A stretch of DNA of 64,000 bases, taken from contig NC_079205.1 of NCBI RefSeq assembly GCF_026745355.1, forward strand, positions 47,346,027 through 47,410,026, written 5' to 3'. Position 1 is the stretch's first letter; each line of letters opens with the position of its first letter. The DNA comes from Beta vulgaris subsp. vulgaris. Taxonomy: Eukaryota; Streptophyta; Magnoliopsida; Caryophyllales; Amaranthaceae. Position numbers and translations under genes: made by a program. Below the pieces are notes generated by a model. The model worked only from the letters and a program-made list of their open reading frames with translations, did not search any database and was not told where the DNA came from. This document shows, piece by piece, positions 50,327-61,052 of this stretch.

Positions 50327-51025
50327 CATTATTATTATTATTATTTAAGTATATATCATTACTATTAAGTATTATTATTATTATTGTTGTTTCTATATAT
50401 TATTTTGTTTATTATAGCTTTACTCATTATTATTACTATTATTATTAGGAGAACATGGTTTAGGTCAAAGCACAAATAAACCCACTTTTTTAGCCCATAA
50501 ACCAATCAAATTGCGTCAAGACGGTTTATGATGTAATTTTTGCGGTCCAACCCAATCATTATTTTTATTACTAAATATTTTTATATTATTAAATCTAATT
50601 ATTAAAATAGTAATATTAATTTACTTCTTAGATATTATTGTTATTATATATCATCATCAAGTATTAATATATTAATACAAATAATATAAAATAATTATTA
50701 TTAATTATCATTATTATCATTAATTATTATTATTATTATTAATTTATGATTATTAATAATATTTATTTATAACTATCATTTAAAAATATCCAAAATACTA
50801 TTATTATTATTATTATTCATTATTATTACTTATCATTATAATTATTATTTAATATTCATATTATTATTGTTTTAAATATTATTTATATATTTATTGCATT
50901 CAGTTTATTTCAATTCAATTCAATTCAATTCAGTTCAGTTCAGTTCAGTTCAGTTCAGTTCAGTTCAGTTCAGCTCTAATAAGCTCAGTTCAGTTCAGCT
51001 GTTTTATGTCGAAGAGAATAGGCCC
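50063..51025. mobile_element. Harbinger-like MITE with CAGTT and ATT repeat arrays, TSD TAA
   Basis: Left end is GGGCCTATTCTCCCC and the right end in reverse complement is GGGCCTATTCTCTTC. TAA lies on both sides (50060-50062, 51026-51028). Inside, CAGTT pentamer arrays face each end (50089-50165 and about 50930-51000) around ATT/ATA arrays (50225-50345 and others). The inner parts are close to simple sequence, so the element could be mistaken for a microsatellite. Confidence 0.68.
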
Positions 51026-51079
51026 TAAGTATACTTCCGCCACCATCTACAAATACATCTTATATCTATAATATTAACA

Positions 51080-51215
51080 TGAGGATCAAGATTTGTCTAG
51101 ATATTATAAAGCCCTTCCACCTTGTAATAGGGGTTCGATTCTCACCCCTCACAAGACAAATTCCCAATTTCCCTCTTTTTGCAAGGGAATTTCCCTTACC
51201 TTGCAAAAAAAAATA
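51080..51215 (+). mobile_element. Probable tRNA-derived SINE
   Basis: The plus strand has a weak box A (GTCTAGATATTATAAAG) and a strong box B region (AGGGGTTCGATTCTCACCCC) with flanking TTGTAA as in plant SINEs. The interior has a short inverted repeat (TTGCAAGGGAA / TTCCCTTACCTTGCAA), and an A-run lies at about 51204-51212. Borders are approximate and no target-site duplication was resolved. Confidence 0.5.
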
Positions 51216-51711
51216 TATATACATACAAAAAAAACCTTAATAGATCTAAATTGTATAACTATATAAATTTGAGATTGCATAATGAATTTCCAACACTACA
51301 TTCAATATTATTACAAGGACCTCATCCAAGTAATTCCCAACAATTATAGTCAGCAAAAGTGAAAGGTAAAGATATATGCATGTGGACCATGAAATCCAGG
51401 CTTCTAATTAAAGCTGAAGATATTTTATCATTGGAAGCAAGGAAGTTGATTCAGATGACTTTATCTGCTTCTGAAATGCTATATAACAAACCACTGATAT
51501 CTCCATGAAGCACAAAACCTCATTCTTGATTTATCCATTTCTAAACCAACAAAAACGCAACACACTTTGTTAATGGTAAACTTAGCCTGTCTAAGAGCAA
51601 TTCCTACAGTCAAATAAGATACTTCTATGCCTAGGAAGAAATTAAGCTGATGTGGACATTAACAAAAGGCGCTGGAAGAGCTAGTCTCAACACACTTAAT
51701 TGATAGGCACA
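51216..51711 (+). other. Upstream region of the SEO gene
   Basis: No coding domain. It probably contains the promoter and 5' UTR of the gene starting at 51712. No decisive TATA box was picked. Confidence 0.4.
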
Positions 51712-54700
51712 ATGGCAACCAACCCTCTAACCTCAAATCTATCAGCTCCACAACCGTCTAGCAGCGCGGCCTTACAATCGGGAGGTGCTGAACAAGGCCT
51801 GCTGTCATCCGATCATAGCAGCGGGCTGCTGCTGTCCAGAGGTACTGAACGAGGAGGCATCCTTCTTACATCTGATGATCACTCCTTCGCTAGGCAGGTT
51901 GAGCAGCTCCATAAACCTGATGGTCGTTGCCTTGATATCAGGCCACTTTTCCTTCTTGTTCAGGATATTATCGAAAATGCAACTCAAACTATTGAAGGGA
52001 CTTCCTTGGTATGGTGGTATGGGCAGTTATTTTATTCGTACCGCGTTACTCCATATAGTGTACTAAAACCTCTGCTGTAATCTTTACAGGGTGCTACCTC
52101 ACAGAGGGAAGCCATGAATGGGAAATTTAGCCTTGACGTTTTTCAGGGAATTTCTGAAGTGCCACTTGTTGTCGAAAGCATATCCTGTGAGGTAATTATA
52201 TGTATTCTCTAACTGATTATGTGAAGAACTAAACCTATTCATAGGAAAATCAATCTTAGACTCACTTTTATGTTTCATATATGTACCAATTTTCTCTACT
52301 ACTTGATATCAAATTTAATATTCACGTACATTAGATACCTCAACTTTATAAAATCAACCGCACACCCAGCTGTACCGTGAGCAAGCTTCACGCATAGAGC
52401 TGAGGCTTATTGCTGATTTGGAACTCCCACACTGCCTTTTTGCTCATTTGGAACCTTATAGAGTATAATTCCATATGTAGAATTTCAAAAATATCTGAAA
52501 TTTAGCTGTGAATTATAAGAGTATACTTAAGTTTACAGACAATCTAAAGCAGATCACGAGCAAGGTACTGTTGACTAGTGGTGTTGATGATTCACACAAC
52601 ACGACCCTGTCCGTGGTGAGTTTGTTGCAACACTTTTCATGGGATGCCAAGGTGGTGCTATCACTCGCAGCGTTTGCATTGACCTTTGGAGACCTTTGGC
52701 CTCTTGTTCAAATTTACTCCACAAACTCCGTGGTGAAATCCATGGCGGTGCACGAAGAAGGCTTTAAGAACCAATTTGAAACCACTACTATTCTTATTAA
52801 AGCCATGCTTGAAACTACCAAATGTATGGTTGAATTTGGAGAGTTACCAGCAATTAGTACAGCTGAAGATCCTGAACTCAAGGCTGCAAGGTCTCATTTT
52901 CCAATTGCTGTTTATTGGATCATTAGAAGTGCTGTGGCTGCTGCTACCCACATTACAACTTTGTGTAGCAGAGGATTTAAGTAAGTCAATTACCATATTT
53001 TTCTTATATTAAGCATTTAAGCTAAAGCAAAGTTTAAAATGTATTACGTACTTCCTTAATTTCAAGATATATACTTCACAATATTAAGCAACACTTTGAG
53101 TTTCAAGTTTGCAAAACTTCAACTTTGATAATCTATTTCTATATAAATATTAGTAAAATAAAATCTAGTCAAAGTTCATATATGTATAGTGCAAAAGCAA
53201 AGTGTTGTAAGTATTTAGAAACGGGGGAAGTAGCATGGAAATGGTTGGGGCTTCATAGATAAAAACGAGTAAACCTCAAGTTCTAGCCATTTTAAGGGTT
53301 TCATCATCAAAGTGCACCAGGTAAAGATCGATCCCTCGACCATAGCCCATAGGGATCATAGGTGGGAGCTAAACCACTCCACACCTTGCTCCTCGTTATG
53401 ACTTATTATTAGGGATAAAGGAAAATACTTGCAATTACAGATTATATAGCCAATAAATATCATAATAATGTGTTCATCCATTTTTCAGATACGGGACAGG
53501 TACATTAAATTCGAGGGAGCTTTCCAATTGGTCTCAGAAGCTTAAAAATATTAGTGATGATATCAGGGACATGTCGAAAGTGTACCAGCTAATAGGTTTG
53601 TAAACATGTACCTAGGTTACATTTTTTTCATGCACTTGAATTTTAATGCATTAGAGCTCTACTGAAAGGAACTGAAATACGATGCAGGGGAAAATAAAGA
53701 TAATGATTCTTATAACATGATAAAAAGATTAATCTATCAGACGATTCATATTGACAACATGAAAGTTCTGCGTGTCCTCATTTCTTCAAATGATGATTTG
53801 CCTCCATTATATGATGGTCCAGCCAAGAGAAAGGTCCGTTTATTATTTTTAGTCCTTCAAATTTCGTTTCTTATGATTCAAGTGATCTGATTTTTTTCTA
53901 TGTGCACTTCCAGGTTCATCTTGACACCTTAAGGAGGAAAAACGTGTTATTACTCATATCAGGCCTCGATATCACTGAAGCAGAGTTGTCTGTTCTTAAG
54001 CAATGCTACATGGAATCGAAAGTAAATTCATATGAGATTGTATGGATTCCAATCGTCGATGATTCAGTCCAATGGTCGGATGTGATGCAAACTGAGCTTG
54101 AGGAATTGCAGCCTCAGATGCCATGGTACTCGGTACACCCGTCAATTATCAGAAAAGATGTGGTTAAGTTTTTTAGAGTAGATTGGCAGTTCAGGGGTAA
54201 GCCTATACTTGTAGTGCTGGATCCTCAAGGGAAAGTTGTCAGTCCTAATGCAATCCACATGATGTGGATATGGCCAACCACTGCTTTTCCCTTCACAAGC
54301 ATAAGAGAGGAGAACCTTTGGGAACAAGAGACTTGGAGGCTTGAGCTGCTGGTTAATGGCATCGATCCATATATTTTATCTTGGGTAATTTCTACTTACT
54401 GATACTTTGGCAAAATAGTAATTCTATTTACAACTAATTTGTAAGGCCTTGTTATCTTTATTTGATTTTCAACTTAATTCGGATATTAAACCTTGTAATT
54501 TGAGTCCAACAGATTCGAGATGGGAAGTACATATTTATTTATGGAGGCGATGACATAGAATGGATTCGGAAGTTCACAATGGAGGCACGCACAGTTGCGC
54601 ATGCTCTGCAAGTTCCAATTGAAATGATGTATGTAGGGAGGAGCCACAACAAAGAAGTGGTGCGAAAGGTTAATGAATATATTCTGTGCGAGCGTCTGAG

Positions 54701-55034
54701 CCATTGTTTCCTGGACCCTGCCGAAGAGTGGTACTTCTGGACAAGAATAGAGAGTATGATTTTCTCCAAAATACAGCTAGGAAGAGTTCATGATCACGGT
54801 GATGTTATACTGCAAGAAATCCAGAGGATTAATAGTTACGATAAGTCCCATAGTGGGTGGGCTATTCTAGCCAAAGGATCGACAATCATCGTTCATGGAC
54901 AGGATAAACTTGTGTTGAGTACCCTTCAAGAACTCGAGCTTTGGAAGGAGAATGCGCTCAAAGACGGGTTTGAAGTGGGATATAGAAATCATCTAAATCT
55001 TTACAGAAAGGGAATTACTGGTTGTAAAGATTAA
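51712..55034 (+). CDS. Sieve element occlusion (SEO) protein, seven exons
   Basis: Exons: 51712-52008, 52090-52191, 52553-52980, 53489-53595, 53688-53833, 53914-54384, 54513-55034. Together they give 2073 nt, or 690 residues, with all phases consistent. SEO proteins form the P-protein filaments that plug injured sieve tubes in phloem. The SEO N-terminal domain covers about residues 55-320 (QLHKPDGRCLDIRPLFLLVQDI, SWDAKVVLSLAAFALTFGDLW). The thioredoxin-like/SEO C-terminal part follows (RKNVLLLISGLDI, YEIVWIPIVDD, MPWYSVHPSII, GKPILVVLDPQGKVVSPNA, WFW-type and GWAILAKGS). Start ATG 51712 is the first in frame. At the third exon an upstream AG (after TTTACAG) would give a stop, so the AG at 52551-52552 is used. 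The protein ends YRKGITGCKD, without the cysteine-rich C-terminal motif common in the family. Family assignment is strong; expression in phloem is inferred. Confidence 0.9.
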
Positions 55035-56473
55035 GGGACTTAGTCTAACTCTGCAGTCCTTTCTTTCTCATAAATCATAATGGTCTTGATTTTCCTTAAC
55101 CAGCTGTATTTTTGCTTTGTAAACTTTTGATTTGCTCTTGTTTCTATTGTCTTTTACGAGAGATGTTTTAGGTCACAGGTTCTCTAGGGATTTGGGGAGA
55201 TCATATAAATCATAATGATAAGACTTAAGACGGGACATTGTGCCAAGTGCCATCAAGTGAGCAGATATACAAACACAAAAACACAAAGTTTCATTCTTCA
55301 AAATAATGGAAACTTGAAACACAATGCTTCATCCTTTAGTTTATTACTTCATTGGCAACAATTCTACATTACAAATTTGTCAAAAAAACTTCTCATGGTA
55401 ATCAACCCTTTGCCTTGTGTGAACAGAGCTTTCCACATGCTTCACTAAGTTGAGAAGCAAAAGGAATTAACCGGAGCTATGCGCTGGTGAGCCCACAAAG
55501 ACTGTCGAGGCGTCGCGATTTTGATTGTGTCATGATGTGGTGGTGGTGGAGAGAGAAAACGAGGATCTGGGGAAAAGCTTAGGGAGTTGATGACTTGATT
55601 ATAGAGAGTATTGAAAGATCGAGTACTCAAGCAAGAGGGAAAAGAGGTAAAGTGGGAGTTGTGATTTCGAGGGTCGTTACAATCATAAGATATGGCAATT
55701 AGTAGAAGGCAGACACGGGTCTACCATTAGGATAGTACACACGGGCCAAAACGCAGCCCAAAATACATAAAACACATGCTCATTAAGTGAATTGCAAATT
55801 CAATGAACAAAAATTGTTTTCTAATGAACATCTTGAATCTCCAATGAACACCGAAAAACATAAAACCTATTTTTTGAATTCATTACTTTCATTTTCCCAC
55901 ACAAATTTCAAAGACTTTCTCTCGTGTTGAATAACTTCCAACTACAACCCAAGAGTTCTTGTGGGACGCTAAAGGTACATTTCAACCCAAAACAGTCAAA
56001 ACACTATTTTTGAGCACTAGTTTACAGTATAATATCCCTTAGAAAATGGTTACGGAATTATATAAGCAATGGGCCAAACAATTCCAACTATAGCTTTACA
56101 CAATTTCTAGGCCCGTGACTATTCTGTACAAGATGAACTAATACCTAAATTAATTTTTAGTACATACCGTAATTTTCAAAAATATGATACACCCTACTGA
56201 CAAATCATGCCTTTCAAGCATCAGGGACTCAAGCTACTAACCAATGAAAACAAGATGATGAAATTGATTGAACGTGATAGGAAGGTCTTGGGTAACCCAG
56301 CCAGCTGCTTCTAATTTCTGTTCAACTGACGATCAAATTGCCTGCTACCTAGGTCAATCAAAAGTTACACCACTGACTCTCCTCAATCTTGATCCAGCAT
56401 AATTTTCATGATATGGAACTGTAGATTCGAATAAACAGAAGAATTATCATGTTATAAGGTACAGTGGAATATA
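55035..56473. other. Spacer between the convergent SEO and MED14 genes
   Basis: The first about 150 bp probably form the SEO 3' UTR, and the last about 100-300 bp the MED14 3' UTR on the other strand. No additional gene or transposon with clear ends was seen. Confidence 0.55.
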
Positions 56474-57278
56474 TTACGTAGACCCAGAACTTCCAGGACC
56501 TCCAGTACTGCTATCTCTTAATCCCTGCAAACACAAATGCAACGCCCTTTGGACGTTATCAGCAACTAGTCTCAGCCTCCCTTGAGCAATATCTGCAGGT
56601 GAACATCCAGGAACTTCTATGGCACGAGCTACCCTCTGTTTGCATTTTTCCCATTCATCAACTCTCAACCAACAAGCACGGCCACCATGGCTTCCTTCCA
56701 TACCAAGGAAGGAAACAGTCGGGCTCTCCCCAAACGAATATCTTAACCTCACTGACACGCAGTATGGTAACCAAGCAGCACCACCCGCAGCATTTATGTG
56801 AGGTATGTGAGCAGGATCTAAAACAACAGTGAGAGCAAAATCAACCGAGTTATGGGGCCGGTCATAATGGATATTACTTTTAGTGGCAGATAAGTTTCCC
56901 GAAATCCCATCCATATTCAAACCAGCATGATTTTCAAGGCATAATTCTATACGAGGTTTTTGAGCAGGTGCTACATCTCCACCTTGTGATTGGGACATAA
57001 CCTTTTTCCATGTTATAAGTTTCAAGAACTCTCGCAAAACCGATATTGGCAATGTGAGAAGGGTGATAAATGATGCTACACGTGAGGCATCATATGGCTC
57101 TGATGCAACACGCCGACTGAAGTAGTCACATATCTCACTTATTTCAGATTGTGTCAATTCCTCCTGCACTGAGGCAGAGTTCTGCTGCTGTTGTTGCTGT
57201 TGATGATGGAAGCGCTTCACACTCAAAACTTGAAGGAGAAGCTGAACTCTATGGACACTCACGGCAAACACATAGCCT
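56474..57278 (-). CDS. MED14: MED14 last exon
   Basis: The acceptor on the minus strand is GCAACAG, before GGCTATGTGTTTGCC. The exon encodes GYVFAVSVHRVQ, a Q7 run, the conserved C-terminal block and the stop at 56474. The length is about 268 codons. Confidence 0.92.
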
Positions 57279-60228
57279 CTGTTGCATAGATGCAATCTAA
57301 GTGAGATGAAGAACCAAGAAAAGAATAGTAATATCTTCTGGCAAATAATGGACAAGCTACAACTTATGATGAACAGAAAACATAATCACAAGTTCACAAC
57401 TGCAATGAAAGAGTTGAAATATTCTCATGCAAGCCACAAAGAAATAATCAGAATTGTTGCTAAGATATTTTCTTACATCAAAGGCCAAAGAATTTCCAAA
57501 TAGCAGAGGTCAGTGTGTACCATAGATATATCCTCAAACAATTTTCAACTCTATCGATTCTCTTTCCTGTTCGATACCATTATCATTGAAAGTGTGGGCA
57601 ATGCCCGCCATCTGCCACATGGCACTCTCTCCTATTCAATTAACATTCTATCCACGTCATTCTCATACAAATTTTAAAGAATACTTTGTCAATATAAAGT
57701 TGCATCCCACAACCTCAACTATGGACAGGAAAAGATTTATCCACCACTCCAATGCACTCTTATTGCTTCACTAATATGAAATAAAGATATATGGCGCCTC
57801 AATGGATAACAAGAGCTAAGCTACAATTTTTCAAATGCATAATTTGAATATAATGACTTATTCCCTTCTTTTTACTAACTCCAAATTGACATCACTAATA
57901 AATATCTACTCCAAATTGACACCACTAATAAACTGAAACAGTTCAATAATCACCAAATACAGGACATACATTCAAGGCATTGCCTGAGCCACTAACTCGT
58001 ATTCTTCCAAAAGGTGGGAAAAGAGAAGCACTAAAGCCATGCGTCCATGCTCGGTATGACGGAAATTCTTCAAGGGGTAAAAGGGTCTATAATAAGGAGT
58101 AGGTAAGTAGGTGAAGAAGGTTGTTTGTGCAGGAAGAGGGAGCGGTGGCCAAACCTCATTCTGGGATACTCTATCATCCAAGGGGAGCTTATTAGGGGAT
58201 CGTTACCTTTTCTCCTACCTCTCTCCTCCACCAAAAACCTAACCATGAGCAACTTGGTATTAAACCCTCTTCATTTAACTCCGACAACCCCTTATTACGG
58301 ATTTCTCCCCTTCCAAGCAACAGCTAAAGAGAAATGACTGGAAGGTGATTGAAAAGAAGAACCGGCTCACTTCAGCAGGAAATCTAATAGCTTAAAAACT
58401 TATTGAAGAACTTCCACTGAAAGAACACTCAACGTTATACAAGCAATCCTGCCATATATGTAGATATAGAAGTATTCAGAAGAGAATTTTGCATTATCAT
58501 ATCACTAAATTATAAAGTACTTTTTCATCGGTTCTTGGCATAATCACTATGTATATTGTATATACATGGAAAATTGAAACAATATCTATGAACATACATT
58601 ACATATTAAGTTATATATACAGTACTATGCAATCCAGAAATAGACAGCTAGCAGCTTGAAATGCCGTAATGGGATTTGTTTACTTAACCTACTTTTCGCC
58701 CCTTACTAGTAACATTACATATTAAGTTATATATACAGTACTATGCAATCCAGAAATAGACAGCTAGCAGCTTGAAATGCCGTAATGGGATTTGTTTACT
58801 TAACCTACTTTTCGCCCCTTACTAGTAGACAAACCATTAACTGGAAGGGTTCTTTTGTTTCAAATCTTCTCGAGTTCTATATTAATATTAGATTCATATT
58901 CAATGGCTTATTATATGTATTTGATGACTATAGATACTAAATTATAAAAAAAAAAAAGGAACCAGAATATTACTCCTGCATATTAAAAAAGACCAACATG
59001 AAGTGTTTTACATTTCGTTCTTAATTAGATCTTCTTATTGGAACTAGTTGACAAGCTTTTGAAGAGTGTAGACAAATGACATGTACACAGGTAATATTGT
59101 GTCATATCAGCAAACAAATAAGGCAAGGATTCAAGATAAACAATGAACATCTTACCCCACGAAAAAGCGCAAAGCTGGCTGCTCCTGATCCAAATTCAAC
59201 AGTGCACCCTCATTTTCTTTTAAAATTGAACCAAGGATCTCTTTCAAGAGGTCAGGTAACTGGGCAAAAAGCCACAGAACCCCTAGATATTTTAAAATCC
59301 CTCTGAGAACCTTTTTAAGAGCTACAAGCGGAACCCACCCACCACCATATCCACCATCATCACCTAAGCCAATGATAGCTGTATTCAACTCTCCTCTAAC
59401 ATGAGCAGGGACACCTGCAGCAGGAGATCTCCGTGTAGCCAATCCTGCGCTGGCGGCAGCCATGTTAGAAGGTGCTAGGGAATTTCCAGCACGGTTCATA
59501 GCAGTAGCTTGGCTTCCTGGCCTAGAGAGTCCAGAAGCACTTGAAAAATTAACTCGGCTTCCATTTACAGTAGCAAGTTGTGGACTTGAACCAGGGACCA
59601 AATTGTTGGAACTGGACACTCCAACAGTATGTTGCCCACTAACAAAATTAGGTTCCAAACCATTTAATTCCTGAGCAACATGCTCCATGATAAAAGGCCG
59701 AAACTGAGGACAGGGTAATGACCCCCCAACAGAAGGGCCTCCCTTTGGGGGTGTGGCCGGTTGAAGCCAGACCTGATCTCCTGCAAAGCATCGCATGTCA
59801 ACTGCAAAATGTTTGCGGTATATTATTCTTATCCAGTAAGGCCCTCGTAAGACGACAGAAACATCAATAGGCAACAATGAGCTGGGAACAATGCCTGAGC
59901 CACCCCTACCAGCAGCAGCCAACATGACACCTGGATGATTCCCAATAGCAGCAGCAGTAGCTGCAGATGCAACAGAATTGCCAGCATTACCAGCAGTTCC
60001 CTGAACCAAATTTGGTGACAAACTATTAGGAGCAACTCCTTGAGCTGAAACATGAGTCCCTTGTCTGGATGAAGCAGGCATAGTTGAGCCAACTCCCGGA
60101 ACAATAGCAGCCTGACCAGCTCGAGCAGGTCGTGTTGCTGCAGCAAGTGCGTGTAAAGGTCCAGCTGTGAGCCGAATGCAGTCCAGCAAGGATGCTACTT
60201 CACCTCCATTTATGAAATCCTCAAGGAA
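56474..60228 (-). CDS. MED14: Mediator complex subunit 14, C-terminal part (last two exons)
   Basis: MED14 (STRUWWELPETER/RGR1 family) is the backbone subunit joining the Mediator head, middle and tail in the nucleus for RNA polymerase II transcription. Two exons on the minus strand, 60228-59156 and 57278-56474, join in phase 2 across a 1.9-kb intron to read RFFVGGYVFAVSVHRVQLL, a block well conserved in plant MED14. Before it comes FLEDFINGGEVASLLDCIRL, then TAGPLHALAAATRPAR and an Ala/Ser/Gly-rich low-complexity stretch. After it come a polyglutamine run, PISVLREFLKLITWKK and GGAAWLPYCVSVRLRYSFGE. The stop TAA is at 56474-56476. The part present is about 625 residues, against roughly 1700 in the full plant protein. 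The preceding exon should end in phase 0 before FLEDF; it was not found up to 64000. Whether this is the whole gene entering from the right or a partial copy cannot be told here. Confidence 0.92.
57279..59155 (-). other. MED14: MED14 intron between the two exons seen
   Basis: 1877 bp, donor GTAAG (59155-59151) and acceptor CAACAG. It contains a perfect 116-bp tandem duplication (58596-58827). The rest is AT-rich with no recognised element. Confidence 0.85.
58596..58827. repeat. Perfect 116-bp tandem duplication in the MED14 intron
   Basis: Unit 58596-58711 is repeated at 58712-58827 with no difference seen by eye. It starts ACATTACATATTAAG and ends CCCCTTACTAGTA. Confidence 0.9.
59156..60228 (-). 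CDS. MED14: MED14 penultimate exon
   Basis: The acceptor on the minus strand is CATGCAG, before TTCCTTGAGG; the exon ends GTGGG before GTAAG (phase 2). It encodes FLEDFINGGEVASLLDC, then TAGPLHALAAATRPAR, a low-complexity AASAATAAA stretch, GPYWIRIIYRKHFAVDMRCF, and near the end KKVLRGILKYLGVLWLFAQL with ALRFFVG. The reading is open throughout 357 codons. Confidence 0.92.
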
Positions 60229-60825
60229 CTGCATGAACACCTTATACACATTACTAAAATATTTCGTTGACCGGAAATTTTAACAGAAAAATTGACCATA
60301 AATATGAAAAAATACAGAAAATCAATTGGAAGATTTCCTCTCCAGAGAAACTGTGGATGCACCAGAGCTTTATTCTCTGCAAAGGGGTTATGAAAACCTC
60401 TCCTCTCTATCTCTACTGTCTACTCCCAAACTTTTTCACTAAAAATTACTGATCCTTTTCATCTATTTCTAGAACCGATCAATTCAGACTTTAACTAATA
60501 CCTAAACAGATTTGTATTCCATTCTTTAACAAAAGACTTGTCCAGCAAAATTAAAAGATGTGATTATAATATGAAATATTTGAACTGACTTCTTTTGAAA
60601 CAAGGTGAAAAGTATACCTTCCTTCCTGAAATAGAGTAGATATCATCTAAAAAATGCATCAGATTTTATGGCATCCTTCTTTAGCAACAAATCAAACTGT
60701 TTACATGCATATACCTTTCATCCTACCAGAGAATGCTGGTTGTTGCATACAGCATATCAAAGCAAGAAGCAGCAGCACATCATAACAACAAAAAAATTTG
60801 TCAAACAAGATTAATTAGACAATTA

Positions 60826-61052
60826 CTCCCTCCGGTCTTTATTAGTTTGCCCATTTCTTTTGCATAGAGTTTTAGGAGAAACAATGTTGTGGGACATAAA
60901 AAGAAAGAAAAACTATTATTTTATATTAAAGTTGAATGTATGTGATGGAAAATTAGTGGTCCCATTCCAAGAGTAGAAACAAAAGAAATGGGTAAACTAA
61001 TAAGGGACATCTCAAAAAGAAATACGGGTAAACTAATAAAGATCGGAGGGAC
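60826..61052. mobile_element. Stowaway-like MITE
   Basis: Left end CTCCCTCCGGTCTTTATTAG and right end in reverse complement GTCCCTCCGATCTTTATTAG. TA precedes the left end; the right target site has mutated. AT-rich, about 227 bp. Confidence 0.72.
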
